NCBI RefSeq assembly: GCF_004348825.1
Contig: NZ_SMJU01000008.1
Span: 248,001 to 312,000 of the forward strand
Direction: 5' to 3'
Origin: Arundinibacter roseus
Lineage (GTDB): Bacteria > Bacteroidota > Bacteroidia > Cytophagales > Spirosomataceae
Length of the DNA: 64,000 nt
Program-made: the position numbers and the translations under genes
Shown here: positions 34,062 through 43,928 of the stretch, piece after piece
Numbering within the stretch: position 1 is the first letter of the stretch
Layout: the number at the start of each line of letters is the position of its first letter
Notes under the pieces: model-generated
Told to the model about the DNA's origin: nothing
Seen by the model: only the letters and a program-made list of their open reading frames with translations
The model's database searches: none

Positions 34062-36512
34062 TTACCTTACTTGATAGGTCGCAGTAGTTGAGCCGGGCAA
34101 ACCCTGCCATGTAAGCCCTTCCGCCTGAATGAGTACGTCTGTGGCCGCATCAGAATTATAATAGCTGATTGTCGCTTTTCCTTCGGCATTGGTTTTGACC
34201 ATAGGCATCCACAGAAGCGTCGAGCGGAAATCGGGCCGAACGTGCTCCGGACGGACTACATCATACTTTGGTGCATAAAATTCACGCTCACGGCTAAAAC
34301 CCGGCATTTTCACTACTTTCACTCCTTCGGAGGCTTCCTGTGTATAGTCGTAGTTACTATTGCCCCGTTTGGTCAATACAGCAATGACCCCGCCACCTCC
34401 CCGACTTCCATAGATAGCAGCCGACGGTCCTTTCAGTACGTCAATAGACTCTACATCCTGCACCGAAATGGAATACATTGCTTCTTTGTCAACGGGCATA
34501 CCATCGAGTAAAAAGAGTGGCTCCACTACCCCACTCAGGTTGGTAGAGCCCCGAATCTGCACCGTCACGTTTTGGCCGGCTCCCGTAATCTGCAAGCCCG
34601 CTACGCGTCCACGCAACATGTCAAAAATCGTCAAGGCTCCGGCGGTCATACCCAGGTTTGGTGTGATAGTCGCATCGGCGCGGGTGTATAATTTTCGGGA
34701 ATCGGGTTCTTTTTCTTTTTTGCCTTTAATGACCACTTCCTGTAAAAGTTTTTCTCGATTTTGGCGAATCTGCCGTTCAATATCCAGGTACTCCTGCGTT
34801 TTTTTCTGCCGTTCTTTGTCCAGATTATTCCGCAAAAACAAGGCTATATCCAGCGGTTTGGGCTGGGCTTTGGGTGCAGAAAACTCATCAACTTCAATCA
34901 AAAGGCTCTTATTCCCTTTTTTGGTAGCCGCCTGAATCAGCACCCGCGCAGTATCCTGATTGGTCAGACCGCTAATAAGAAAATCGCCGGAAGCGTCAGT
35001 GGTGGCTTCTGAGAACGCCTTGGCACCGTCGATGGTCAGAATCAGCGACAAATCTACTTCGCCGGGTTCCTTCCGATTTAGCTTCATTACCTTTCCTTTT
35101 AACACCAGGCTTTGCTCCACAAAATAACTGGGCGTGGGCAGGTTTTCAACAAAAACATCTTCCCACCGAAACCGCCGCCATCCCTGAGTCATCATCAGAA
35201 TATCCACATTAATTTTGGCATCTGCCAAGCCACCATCGAGGTAGTAGGATGGTTCTTCCACGTATCCTTTCAGGTCTGAGGTAAGCAACATATAGGACAC
35301 CATATTCATTTCAAAAGGTGTTTTTCCCGCTTGGGCAGCATCCACCGCTGCCACCGAGAGCGTGGTTTGTACGGGTTGCCCGGCAGAATCCGTCACCATA
35401 AGCTCTACCTCCGTTTTTTCTCGTGGCGCATATACCTGTTTTGATGGTTTGACTGCTATTTTTAGCTGATTTTGATGATTTATAAACGCTAGCCGCTCAC
35501 ACACAGGCTTATTATTCTCGTTGAATAAGGTAAGATGAAGAATCCCTTCCGTCAGTTCTTTTTTGGGTATCGTAATGATAAATGACTTTCGGGTTACGTC
35601 GCCTTTGGCCGCAAAAGCTACCAATCCGCGGGTGTGGCCCAGCAAGGTAAGTTGTCCCGTGACTCCTGTTGGTCGGTTGTTGTAAATAAACACCCGCATT
35701 GTGTTGGGATTCGAAACATTATCGACCATCATGACGTAGCCCTCGGGCTGTACCGCCGGAAAATCGTAGGTTGCAAAACTTCCGTCGGAGCGTTTGATCA
35801 TAGCCTTATAACGCTGATCGGGCATAGGTTTGAAGTTCATCAGGCCCATACCCCTAATCTTACTGCTGAATCCTGAGATCGTATCATTTTTTTGATTGAG
35901 AATAAAACCCTCCACGTCTACCCCAAGCCCGGATGCATCAATAGCCTTAAAACCTACACGTCCCTGCAAGCCGGCAACCAACTGTCCGCCTTCAGGAAAA
36001 AACTGAACATCAGGTGCAGGCGTAACTGCCGCTGTCGCTGCCATTTCCTCTCCCGTACGCACGACCCGGATGTCTTTCTGAAAAAAGAAATCATCCGAAA
36101 AGTTGCGCATCCAGTTTGTATAGGCACGAACCGTATAAAAACCCGCCCGCAGGCTATCAGGTAAGGGGATGTCGCCGCGCCCCGCTGCCTCTTCCATCCT
36201 GATTTGTCGAACGGTCATGATTTTCCCGGATTGCTTTTCGACAAGGTCAACATAAACCACGCGACTCACGCTATCAATCTGATGGCCGGCGCCCTCGGCA
36301 AGGTAAGCCCTGAACCACAGCGTATCGCCAGCGATATAAGTCGATTTATCAAGATGCAAATAGGCTTTTTCCTGCGGGAACATTTCCCGGTAGGTTTTGA
36401 TTTTTTCAAGAACCTGCTGAGAGAAATCATCGTCGAGCCACCGAAAAGCCATGAAGAAAACCAGGCCCAAAACGATAAGACTGCTTTTGAATAGAGAGGT
36501 AGGGAAAAACAT
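34062..36512 (-). CDS. MG2/TonB-plug domain protein without beta-barrel
   Basis: The product has 816 residues from the ATG at 36512; an 11-residue longer frame is possible. A membrane-anchor or signal segment (about 5-24) is followed by alpha-2-macroglobulin MG2-like repeats (QEKAYLHLDKSTYIAGDTLW, SLRAGFYTVRAYTNWMRNF). Near the end (about 630-740) lies a TonB-receptor plug domain (TIFDMLRGRVAGLQITG, VQIRGSTNLSG, SIDVLKGPSAAIYGSRGGGG). There is no room for a 22-strand barrel after the plug. This fused family is recurrent in Bacteroidota; a role in envelope protein capture is only a guess. It is a single gene. Confidence 0.85.
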   Translation of the reverse strand: MFFPTSLFKSSLIVLGLVFFMAFRWLDDDFSQQVLEKIKTYREMFPQEKAYLHLDKSTYIAGDTLWFRAYLAEGAGHQIDSVSRVVYVDLVEKQSGKIMTVRQIRMEEAAGRGDIPLPDSLRAGFYTVRAYTNWMRNFSDDFFFQKDIRVVRTGEEMAATAAVTPAPDVQFFPEGGQLVAGLQGRVGFKAIDASGLGVDVEGFILNQKNDTISGFSSKIRGMGLMNFKPMPDQRYKAMIKRSDGSFATYDFPAVQPEGYVMMVDNVSNPNTMRVFIYNNRPTGVTGQLTLLGHTRGLVAFAAKGDVTRKSFIITIPKKELTEGILHLTLFNENNKPVCERLAFINHQNQLKIAVKPSKQVYAPREKTEVELMVTDSAGQPVQTTLSVAAVDAAQAGKTPFEMNMVSYMLLTSDLKGYVEEPSYYLDGGLADAKINVDILMMTQGWRRFRWEDVFVENLPTPSYFVEQSLVLKGKVMKLNRKEPGEVDLSLILTIDGAKAFSEATTDASGDFLISGLTNQDTARVLIQAATKKGNKSLLIEVDEFSAPKAQPKPLDIALFLRNNLDKERQKKTQEYLDIERQIRQNREKLLQEVVIKGKKEKEPDSRKLYTRADATITPNLGMTAGALTIFDMLRGRVAGLQITGAGQNVTVQIRGSTNLSGVVEPLFLLDGMPVDKEAMYSISVQDVESIDVLKGPSAAIYGSRGGGGVIAVLTKRGNSNYDYTQEASEGVKVVKMPGFSREREFYAPKYDVVRPEHVRPDFRSTLLWMPMVKTNAEGKATISYYNSDAATDVLIQAEGLTWQGLPGSTTATYQVR

Positions 36513-36805
36513 AGACGAAATAGTTAGGGATAGATGAAAAAACACATGTTACCTTTTACACAAAAAAGGCAGACAATTGGATGCGAAATAATCACTATTT
36601 TTTTATTCACCAAATTATACTTATTGATTTCTAAACGAAAAAAAGGTACTAAAACGGCATCTGTGTGCAAAAATAAAGGGTAAACAGCAAGGCGACGGCG
36701 CAGTCCAAAACATGACCTGCGTCATACAGGTTACCTACTTAATTATAGTGCTTTGCAGTCACAAAACTGATCGAAATTCTGTTTTATTTACCAACTAAAA
36801 TTGCC

Positions 36806-38098
36806 ATGAATTATTCATTTATATCTGTTGAAAAAGCTGTTTCGCTCATAAAGAGCAACGACCGGGTTTTTGTACACGGTGCAGCAGCCACACCTACGCA
36901 TTTGTTGCAGGCGTTGGCCGCCCGCGCCTCTGAGTTGCGAAATGTACAAACCATCCACCTACACCTGGAAGGCCCGATGCCGCTGGCCGATGCCGGAAAC
37001 GAGGAGTCTTTTCACCCCAACGCGCTGTTTATTGGAGCCAATTTGCGGGCAGCAGTAGCCGCCGGTCGGGCTAGTTATATGCCCATTTTTTTGAGCGAAG
37101 CTCCGCTGCTTTTTCGTCATAATATCTGGCCGCTCGACGTAGCCCTTGTGCAGGTTTCGCCACCCGATCAGCATGGATTTTGTTCTTTGGGTGTGTCCGT
37201 AGACGTAGCCCGCGCGGCAGTTGATACCGCCCCGACGGTGATTGCGATGGTGAACCCACAAATGCCCCGCACCCACGGCGACGGACAAGTACATGTCAGT
37301 AAATTTACAGCCCTTTGTTTTCACGAAACGCCAATATATGCCCACGAACCAACCGAGCCAACCCCGCTGGAAATGGCGATTGGGCGCAATGTGGCGGAAT
37401 TGGTAGAAGACGGCGCCACGCTGCAAGTCGGCATTGGCGGCATTCCCAACGCTACGCTGCGATACCTGCACAATCACAAAAATCTGGGTCTGCACACCGA
37501 AATGTTTTCGGATGGCATTATTGATCTCGTCGAAAAAGGGATTATCAATGGCAGTCAGAAGAAAAAGCACCGGGGCAAACTCGTTTCAAGTTTTGCCGTA
37601 GGCAGCCAACGACTCTACAAGTTCATGGACGACAATCCGATGATTTCGATGCTGGAAGCCTCCTACACCAACGATACCGCCGTGATCCGGACCAACCCGC
37701 GCGTGACGGCCATCAACAGCGCAATTGAGGTGGACCTTACCGGGCAAATCTGTGCGGACTCTATCGGTACACGGCTTTATTCGGGTGTTGGCGGACAAAT
37801 GGATTTTATTCGTGGCGCCTCACTTTCGGCAGGTGGCAAGCCGATTATTGCGTTGCCTTCCGTCACGTCAAGGGGTGAATCCAAGATTGTGCAGCTTTTA
37901 AAAGAAGGCGCCGGAGTGGTTACAACACGAGCGCATGCCCACTACATTGTCACAGAAAATGGCGTGGCCGATTTGTACGGAAAAACCCTGAAACAACGCG
38001 CGCAGGCGTTGATTGCCATTGCCCACGCAGACCATCAGGAGGCCCTGGAAAAGGCAGCCTTTACCCGCTTCGGGCCTGAATTAATTTCTTTTTCCTAG
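36806..38098 (+). CDS. Acetyl-CoA hydrolase/transferase family CoA-transferase
   Basis: The product has 430 residues. The N-domain (DRVFVHGAAATPTHLL) and C-domain motifs GIGGIPNATLRYL, GLHTEMFSDGII (Glu232 is the expected CoA-carrying Glu) and YSGVGGQMDFIRGAS match the Cat1/4-hydroxybutyrate CoA-transferase group. These enzymes move CoA between acids such as acetate, butyrate, succinate or 4-hydroxybutyrate. The acyl specificity cannot be told from sequence. It is a single cytoplasmic gene, followed by an imperfect hairpin (38132-38167) and the AT-rich repeat region. Confidence 0.9.
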   Translation: MNYSFISVEKAVSLIKSNDRVFVHGAAATPTHLLQALAARASELRNVQTIHLHLEGPMPLADAGNEESFHPNALFIGANLRAAVAAGRASYMPIFLSEAPLLFRHNIWPLDVALVQVSPPDQHGFCSLGVSVDVARAAVDTAPTVIAMVNPQMPRTHGDGQVHVSKFTALCFHETPIYAHEPTEPTPLEMAIGRNVAELVEDGATLQVGIGGIPNATLRYLHNHKNLGLHTEMFSDGIIDLVEKGIINGSQKKKHRGKLVSSFAVGSQRLYKFMDDNPMISMLEASYTNDTAVIRTNPRVTAINSAIEVDLTGQICADSIGTRLYSGVGGQMDFIRGASLSAGGKPIIALPSVTSRGESKIVQLLKEGAGVVTTRAHAHYIVTENGVADLYGKTLKQRAQALIAIAHADHQEALEKAAFTRFGPELISFS

Positions 38099-38131
38099 TC
38101 TATTTTTTTTGACGAAACAGCCCTCCTCCTA

Positions 38132-38167
38132 CTCTACCCGAAGATTTTTATACGTCTTTGGGTAGAG
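38132..38167 (+). terminator. Imperfect hairpin after the CoA-transferase
   Basis: CTCTACCC(GAAGA)/(TCTTT)GGGTAGAG with a 10-base loop forms a long stem but lacks a T-tract, so termination is uncertain. Confidence 0.4.
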
Positions 38168-38207
38168 ATTACTGTAGAGAAGTCGGGAATATTCTTAGAC
38201 GACTGTT

Positions 38208-38300
38208 ATTGATGAGTGAATTAAATTATTGATACGTGAGTAGATTTGTAAAGAAAGTATAAAGTTCAGGAAATTTGTCAGGCTGAGCGAAGTCGAAGTC
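38208..38300. repeat. Dispersed intergenic repeat, copy 1
   Basis: An 18-base block at 38208-38225 (ATTGATGAGTGAATTAAA) is identical to 49003-49020. Further on, GTCAGGCTGAGCGAAG is near-identical to the block at 49039-49053. The stretch GTAAAGAAAG...GTCAG (38248-38281) recurs in reverse complement, with several mismatches, at 49062-49096. It lies in a gene-free stretch of about 330 bp (38099-38429). Confidence 0.6.
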
Positions 38301-38429
38301 AGTCAAACCCTATATTTTTCTTTAAAAGTCCAATCATATATCATCAAATACTGAAAATCCTCACCTTCACCAAGCCATAACAAAAGGCTGGCAACAAGTG
38401 TACCAGAAAATAAAAACACGACAAAAACA

Positions 38430-39007
38430 ATGCAGGACATACTATTCGACTTTATTTCAAAATACATTTCTCTAACAGATGATGAGAAGAACGCTTTACT
38501 TTCGCTAGACCTCTTTCATGCGGTAAAGAAAGGGACGGCTTTACTCAAAGAAGGACAAAAATCAATGATAGCTACTTTGTTTTAAAAGGCTGTATTCGGA
38601 AATACTACATCATAGATGGTGAAGAAAAAACTACCGCATTTTTTACAGAAATGGAAGCTTTGACACCTCATTGCGTTATAAATAAAACTCCTTCTGACTA
38701 TTACATTAGTTGTGTTGAAGATAGTATACTTCTCGTTTCAAATTCTGATATAGAAGCAGAAATAAACAGCAAATTTCCAAAGTTTGAAATCATGTGTAGA
38801 CTATTTTCGGAAGAGTTATTAGCCAAACAACAAATCACTTTTGACGAGTTTAAGACTTCATCCCCCGAACAACGATACCTGAACTTATTGCAAAAAAGAC
38901 CTGACCTTATTCAGCGTGTACCACAGCACCAATTAGCGAGCTTTTTAGGCATTAAGCCTCAGTCATTGAGTAGATTAAGAGCAAGGATTCTTGAAAAAAA
39001 GGGCTAA
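38430..39007 (+). pseudogene. Crp/Fnr-family regulator, frameshifted
   Basis: An ATG at 38430 opens a Crp/Fnr-like N-terminus (LLKEGQKS) that stops at 38585 after 51 codons. From about 38562, a second frame continues without interruption as NDSYFVLKGCIRKYY and on through the cyclic-nucleotide-type sensor to the DNA-binding helix-turn-helix (HQLASFLGIKPQSLSRLRARIL), ending at 39007. A single missing base in the A-rich stretch around 38556-38565 explains the break. Because homopolymer errors are common, this could be a sequencing artefact as well as a real mutation. Base composition looks more AT-rich than the neighbours, which hints at transfer. Confidence 0.8.
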
Positions 39008-39054
39008 AACGTATTTCTTAACTTAGGTGAAGGAGTTAGGGCATTTCGCCCATC

Positions 39055-39062
39055 TACTTTTG
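39055..39062 (+). promoter_or_regulatory. -7 box TACTTTTG
   Basis: The box fits TAnnTTTG exactly, 31 bases before the ATG at 39093. This supports the shorter start of the next gene. Confidence 0.5.
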
Positions 39063-39092
39063 CAGGATCATTTAAAATCAGCAAAAATAGAT

Positions 39093-39719
39093 ATGCAAAA
39101 GAAAAAAATTATTCTCGTCATTGCGCTTTTAGGTGCTTTTTCACTGAATCTACAAGCACAATATAGTAAGACTGACAGCACATACAAACGGTGGTTCGTG
39201 GGTAGCACTATCTTTATATTAGGTAATTTAGCACCGGTAAACCCACCAAACTTCGCTCAACTCAATGTCGGTTACCGGATTACCGGAAAAGATGTAATTA
39301 CATTAGAACCAAAAACCTGGAAATATGCCTGGCCCAATGGCATTCATCCCTTTTTAAATAAAGCGTACGGAAAGCCGGAAGAACAATTTCCGGGATATGT
39401 TCGTGAGTATGGCTTGTCGGTGGCTTACCAACGATTTTTGTGGAAAGGATTATATGCCGAACTTAATGTAATGCCTTCTTTGCAGGATTTTGTGAATATG
39501 GACGGCAAGAAAATTGATTCTGGTTTTCAGATTTTCAATACCTACCGTGTTGGTTATCACATCAAACTTTTTAGAGACAGGTTCTTTATTCAACCTTCCG
39601 TAGCAATTACACACCGTGCCTATCACACGAAATTACCTGATGGATTTAAGCAGTTGGATGACAAATGGTCTAAGTTCATCATTGGAGAACCGGGATTTCA
39701 TTTTGGGTTTAATTTTTAA
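39093..39719 (+). CDS. Outer-membrane beta-barrel-like hypothetical protein
   Basis: The product has 208 residues from the ATG at 39093, giving the signal peptide MQKKKIILVIALLGAFSLNLQAQ. The longer frame from 39027 would start upstream of the -7 box. The mature part is strand-rich (FAQLNVGYRITGKDVITLEP, GLSVAYQRFLWKGLYAELNV, YRVGYHIKLFRDRFFIQPSVA) and ends in aromatic FHFGFNF, as outer-membrane barrels do. The function is unknown. It lies next to the broken regulator in the same AT-rich island, and the two may have arrived together. Confidence 0.72.
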   Translation: MQKKKIILVIALLGAFSLNLQAQYSKTDSTYKRWFVGSTIFILGNLAPVNPPNFAQLNVGYRITGKDVITLEPKTWKYAWPNGIHPFLNKAYGKPEEQFPGYVREYGLSVAYQRFLWKGLYAELNVMPSLQDFVNMDGKKIDSGFQIFNTYRVGYHIKLFRDRFFIQPSVAITHRAYHTKLPDGFKQLDDKWSKFIIGEPGFHFGFNF

Positions 39720-39839
39720 AAACTAGTGGCAACATGCACTGACATGCGAATCTGCAAAACAATGAAACGGTAAAATTTACCAAATGCCAAACTAAAATAT
39801 AGTTCCTTTTAGCAAATGATTTTCACGTTAATTTATCCA

Positions 39840-40358
39840 TTACAAAACTGAAACAGCGTACAGATTTAGCTCTTTATTTTTGTCCGTATAAAAAAATGGG
39901 CCCTGATACTGCATGCCAAGTTTACCCAACAAGCCGATAGAATGTGCATTGTCGGGATCGGTAAAGGCATATACAAGTGGAATTTTAAAACTATCGAAGG
40001 CTATGCTCAGAGTTGCCCGTGCAGCTTCCAAAGCGTAGCCTTTTCCATGAAATCCGGGCAGAAAGGCATAGCCCAGATCCGGGTGTGCGAGCAAATCCCG
40101 TTTGAGAAGGCCACACATTCCAATCGGAATTTGACTTTCTTTTTGTACTACGGCGTACATACCAAATCCGTTTTCCCGGTAGCTTTTGAGCGGTCCATTT
40201 TCCAAAAATTGTGCTGCCTGCTCGGTCGTTTTTACATTTTTGTCGCCAATAAATTGCAAATACCCCGGGCTATTCAATAGTTCGAGCACGAAGGCCGTGT
40301 CGGTGGTAGAAGTAAGTTTTCGTAAAAGCAATCGTTCGGTTTCGAGGACAAGTTCCAT
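39840..40358 (-). CDS. GNAT-family N-acetyltransferase (RimJ/RimL-like)
   Basis: The product has 172 residues from the ATG at 40358 (MELVLETERLLLRKL); 12 further upstream residues are unlikely. GNAT features include ETERLLLRKLT, a central IGMCGLLKRD strand and the acetyl-CoA loop FLPGFHGKGYALEAARATLSIAFD. It would transfer acetyl groups from acetyl-CoA to an amine such as a protein N-terminus or small molecule; the acceptor is not predictable. It is a single gene. Confidence 0.9.
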   Translation of the reverse strand: MELVLETERLLLRKLTSTTDTAFVLELLNSPGYLQFIGDKNVKTTEQAAQFLENGPLKSYRENGFGMYAVVQKESQIPIGMCGLLKRDLLAHPDLGYAFLPGFHGKGYALEAARATLSIAFDSFKIPLVYAFTDPDNAHSIGLLGKLGMQYQGPFFYTDKNKELNLYAVSVL

Positions 40359-40507
40359 GGAGCGGTAGGTTAGTTTTTGCAAAGGTCTGACCAATTTATC
40401 GCTTTTTAGTTTAAGTCATATCCTTTTTAGCTGGTATGGTAGTTTTAGAGAAATACAAAAAAGTAGCAGACTGCCTGCTTCATTTCTCACTAAAATTCCC
40501 AAATTTC

Positions 40508-40939
40508 ATGTGGATTGTTTTTGCTCTATTGGCTGCTTTGTGTGCAGGCGCGTCGGTCGTTTTGTCCAAAGCAGGCCTAAAAAATCTGGATTCGACCGTT
40601 GCCTTTGCCATTCAGTCCGTTATGATCGTTCTGATTACGTGGACAGCCGTAGTTACGCAAAAAGCTCCTCTATCTTTACAGGAAATCGACCGGCGAACGT
40701 GGCTGTTTCTGCTTGGTGCCGGCGTGGCAACGACGCTTTCTTCGTTACTAACTTTTCGGGCTTTAAAATTGGGAGAGGCTTCTCTTGTTACTTCGGTCGA
40801 ACGGGTTTCTTTGGTATTCGCCGTATTTTTTTCAGTTGTATTCTTGAAAGAGCGACTTAGCTGGCAACTCGTTGCAGGAGCTGTTCTTATGATTGGTGGT
40901 GCCTTGCTCATTGGTTTTTCGCAACAGTCTTCGGATTAA
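40508..40939 (+). CDS. EamA/DMT-superfamily half-transporter
   Basis: The product has 143 residues from the ATG at 40508 (MWIVFALLAALCAGASVVLSK). It has about five membrane helices and one EamA unit, with motifs TLSSLLTFRALKLGEASLVTSVERVS and LKERLSWQLVAGAVLMIGGALLI. Normal EamA proteins have two such units (about 300 residues), so this one would act as a homodimer, as in SMR-type pumps. The substrate is unknown. It is convergent with the apbE gene at 40957. Confidence 0.88.
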   Translation: MWIVFALLAALCAGASVVLSKAGLKNLDSTVAFAIQSVMIVLITWTAVVTQKAPLSLQEIDRRTWLFLLGAGVATTLSSLLTFRALKLGEASLVTSVERVSLVFAVFFSVVFLKERLSWQLVAGAVLMIGGALLIGFSQQSSD

Positions 40940-40956
40940 AAAAGATAGCCTGGTTT

Positions 40957-41958
40957 TCACTTTACTTCCTCAGCACCAAAGCCTTCTGACTGATATATAC
41001 GGAAAGTCCCGTCTTTTTCGGTCAGAATTCCGTACAGTTCCAGTCCGTTTTGTTTGGCCAAAGGAATCGCTTTTTCCAGTCCCATCACCAAAAAAGCCGT
41101 GGCGTAGGCGTCGGCGGTCATGCAGTCGTTGGCTATTACCGAAATACTGAGTAGTGAATGCGTAATTGGGAAACCCGTGTGCGGATCAATTGCGTGGCTG
41201 TACTTGTGGCCGTCGCGCTCCACAAATTTCCGGTAACTGCCCGATGTCGCAAGCGCCCGACCGTTCAATGCTACCACTCCTTGTAATGAGCGGTTTTGTT
41301 CGTTAGACTCAATAGGTTTGTCAATCCCGACGCGCCACACTTCACCCCGTTCGTTTTTGCCTTCGGCCCGCACTTCACCACCAACTTCTACCAGGTAATT
41401 CTGAACACCTTTGGCTTTGAGAAAATCAGCGAGCACATCTACGGTATAGCCCTGAGCTATGGCATTAAAATCAACCTGCATTTCGGGAGACTCCTTCACT
41501 AGTTTACCTTCCGTCAGAGTCATTTTTTTATACCCTATTTGCTGTTGAAGCTGCATGACCTGTTGAGAATCAGGTTCAGGAAGGCCTTTTTTAAAACTAA
41601 AACCCCAGGCTTTTACCAACGGCCCTACGGTACAATCAAAATATCCGTCTGTTTGCTCAGATACTTCGGTTGCTTTGCTGAATACCTGAGTAAAATGCGC
41701 ATCGGCACGGGCTGCCGGGCGGTTGGCATTGAAAGAAGAAATTACGGAGGTGCTGTCCCACAGGGACATGCTGCGATCCATGACGTGAAAAATACTATCG
41801 ACGGCTGTCGAAAAATCCCGTGATTCGGCATCGTCATACACGATTCGGAAAGTTGTACCCTGTGCATTGCCTTCCAACTGCGTGTAGCCTTGCCGAGGTG
41901 CCTGACAACCAATACCCGAAAAAAATACCAGAAAAATTAGCCCCGAAAATCTGCTCAT
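40957..41958 (-). CDS. apbE: FAD:protein FMN transferase (ApbE/NqrE-flavinylating)
   Basis: The product has 333 residues. The N-terminus is a lipoprotein signal ([10 protein letters not shown]), so the enzyme faces the periplasm. ApbE motifs are present: [18 protein letters not shown], the phosphate/metal region [15 protein letters not shown] and [15 protein letters not shown]. ApbE links FMN from FAD to a threonine of target proteins. Its start overlaps the nqrF stop by four bases (ATGA), so the two are translationally coupled. NqrB and NqrC in the same operon carry the target SG(A/G)T motifs. Confidence 0.95.
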   Translation of the reverse strand: MSRFSGLIFLVFFSGIGCQAPRQGYTQLEGNAQGTTFRIVYDDAESRDFSTAVDSIFHVMDRSMSLWDSTSVISSFNANRPAARADAHFTQVFSKATEVSEQTDGYFDCTVGPLVKAWGFSFKKGLPEPDSQQVMQLQQQIGYKKMTLTEGKLVKESPEMQVDFNAIAQGYTVDVLADFLKAKGVQNYLVEVGGEVRAEGKNERGEVWRVGIDKPIESNEQNRSLQGVVALNGRALATSGSYRKFVERDGHKYSHAIDPHTGFPITHSLLSISVIANDCMTADAYATAFLVMGLEKAIPLAKQNGLELYGILTEKDGTFRIYQSEGFGAEEVK

Positions 41959-43259
41959 CCACCAAAGTCATCAAAGGCTACATTTTCGGAAGGAATGCCC
42001 CAGTCATCGGCCATTTTGAGGACCGACTGATTCATCATGGGCGGTCCGCAAAAGTATACTTCCAGGTCTTCGGGGGCCGGATGTTTTTCCAGGTACTCTT
42101 TAATAACCACCTGATGCACAAAGCCTTTGAAGCCATCCCCTTCGGGATCGTCGATGTCTTTTTTGAGCGTCCAGTTGTCTTCGGGCAGTGGGTTATCAAG
42201 CGCCACTACAAACTTAAAGTTGGGAAATTTCTTTTCTATTTCCCGGAATTCGTCAATATAAAACAGCTCCTTTTTGGTTCGTCCGCCATAGAAAAACGTA
42301 ACTTTCCGGTCGGTTTTTAGGGTGTGAAACAAGTGGAAAAGGTGCGAACGCATGGGAGCCATTCCGGCGCCACCTCCTACATAGAGCATTTCACGATCAG
42401 TTTCTTTGATAAAAAATTCTCCATAAGGCCCCGAAATCGTGACTTTATCGCCCTTTTTTAGATTAAAAATATACGAAGAGGCAATACCCGGATTGACATC
42501 CATCCATCCGTTGCGATCTCTATCAAAAGGGGGTGTCGCAATGCGGACCGTTAGCTTCACGATATTCCCTTCGGCCGGGTGATTGGCCATGGAGTATGCC
42601 CGAAATATGGGTTCTTCATTAACCATTTTGAGTGGCCAAAGTCCAAACTTATCCCAATCTTCCTGAAACTTATCGGGCCGGTCGTGGTAGAGCGGGTGGG
42701 CCGTGATGTCCATATTTTTATAGTCAACCACGGTTTCCGGAATATCAATTTGAATATATCCACCGGCGTGAAAATCGAGGGTTTCGCCCTCGGGCAATTT
42801 TACTTCAAATTCTTTGATAAATGTGGCTACATTATAATTGGACATGACGGTACATTCCAGTTTTTTAATCCCAAAAACTTCATCCGGAATCGTAATTTTC
42901 ATATCCTCTTTTACCTTAACCTGACACGCCAACCGCAGATTATCCTTGACCTGCCGACGGTTGAGGTGGTTGGTTTCGGTAGGCAGCACCTGCCCGCCAC
43001 CTTCGTGCACGCGGCAGGTACACATGGCGCAGGTACCACCACCGCCGCAGGCTGAAGCCAGAAACAAGTCGCGGGAAGCAAGCGTTGACAGCAGCGAAGA
43101 GCCCGGCTTCACGATCAGCGGCTCGTCCTGATTTCCGTTGATTATGATGGATACATCTTTTTGTGGAATGAGCAAATCCTTGGCTTTCAGAATAAGGAAA
43201 GCCAGGAACAGAACGATCAGGATAAAAACTACAACACTGGATGTCAGAACGGGTAGCAT
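41955..43259 (-). CDS. nqrF: Na+-translocating NADH:quinone reductase subunit F
   Basis: The product has 434 residues from the ATG at 43259; a TTG two codons earlier is possible. One N-terminal membrane helix is followed by a ferredoxin-type [2Fe-2S] domain with Cys71-x5-Cys77-x2-Cys80 and Cys112, then a ferredoxin-reductase module with FAD motif [30 protein letters not shown] and YFCGPPMMN (NADH). NqrF is the electron-entry subunit. It precedes apbE with a 4-bp overlap and follows nqrE by about 20 bp. Confidence 0.97.
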   Translation of the reverse strand: MLPVLTSSVVVFILIVLFLAFLILKAKDLLIPQKDVSIIINGNQDEPLIVKPGSSLLSTLASRDLFLASACGGGGTCAMCTCRVHEGGGQVLPTETNHLNRRQVKDNLRLACQVKVKEDMKITIPDEVFGIKKLECTVMSNYNVATFIKEFEVKLPEGETLDFHAGGYIQIDIPETVVDYKNMDITAHPLYHDRPDKFQEDWDKFGLWPLKMVNEEPIFRAYSMANHPAEGNIVKLTVRIATPPFDRDRNGWMDVNPGIASSYIFNLKKGDKVTISGPYGEFFIKETDREMLYVGGGAGMAPMRSHLFHLFHTLKTDRKVTFFYGGRTKKELFYIDEFREIEKKFPNFKFVVALDNPLPEDNWTLKKDIDDPEGDGFKGFVHQVVIKEYLEKHPAPEDLEVYFCGPPMMNQSVLKMADDWGIPSENVAFDDFGG

Positions 43260-43280
43260 AAGCAAATTAGATTTGTAGGG

Positions 43281-43895
43281 TCACAGTTTGATGCCGGAAA
43301 AACTCAGGAAAGCCATGCCCATCAGGGCCGTGATAATCATGGCGATGCCGAGGCCTTGCAAAGGAGCCGGGATATTGGAATAGCGCAGCCGCTCCCGAAT
43401 GGCAGCAAGCAATACAATGGCCAGAAAAAAGCCAATACCCGCACCAAATGAAAATACGGCCGTTTCGGCAAAGTTATATTCCCGCTCCTGCATGAAAAGG
43501 GAAGTACCTAATATGGCGCAGTTTACGGTAATCAGCGGCAGAAAAATACCCAAAGCCGCATAAAGTGCAGGCAACGATTTTTCAACGATCATTTCAACGA
43601 GCTGCACGGCTCCGGCAATCGTAGAAATGAAAAGTATAAAGGCAAGGAAAGTGAGATCCACCGTGGCGAGTGACGGATGTATCCAGGCCAATGCTCCGTC
43701 TTTCAGCATGTAGGTCAGGATAAAATAGTTGAGCGGCGTGGTAAGAACCATCACAAAAATAACCGCCAATCCCAACCCAAAAGCCGTATTGATTTTTTTG
43801 GAAACAGCCAGGTAGGAACACATGCCGAGGAAAAACGCAAAGACTACGTTTTCGACAAAAATAGATTTTATGAAAAGATTGAGCAGATCTTGCAT
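43281..43895 (-). CDS. nqrE: Na+-translocating NADH:quinone reductase subunit E
   Basis: The product has 204 residues and is a six-helix membrane protein starting [31 protein letters not shown]. Conserved cysteines in FFLGMCSYL and [13 protein letters not shown] match those that, in the Nqr structure, hold an iron centre between NqrD and NqrE. This iron site is what NqrM is thought to assemble. It sits between nqrD and nqrF in operon order. Confidence 0.96.
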   Translation of the reverse strand: MQDLLNLFIKSIFVENVVFAFFLGMCSYLAVSKKINTAFGLGLAVIFVMVLTTPLNYFILTYMLKDGALAWIHPSLATVDLTFLAFILFISTIAGAVQLVEMIVEKSLPALYAALGIFLPLITVNCAILGTSLFMQEREYNFAETAVFSFGAGIGFFLAIVLLAAIRERLRYSNIPAPLQGLGIAMIITALMGMAFLSFSGIKL

Positions 43896-43928
43896 GAGCA
43901 GGTAGGTTTCAGTGCGTCAAAAGATTTT

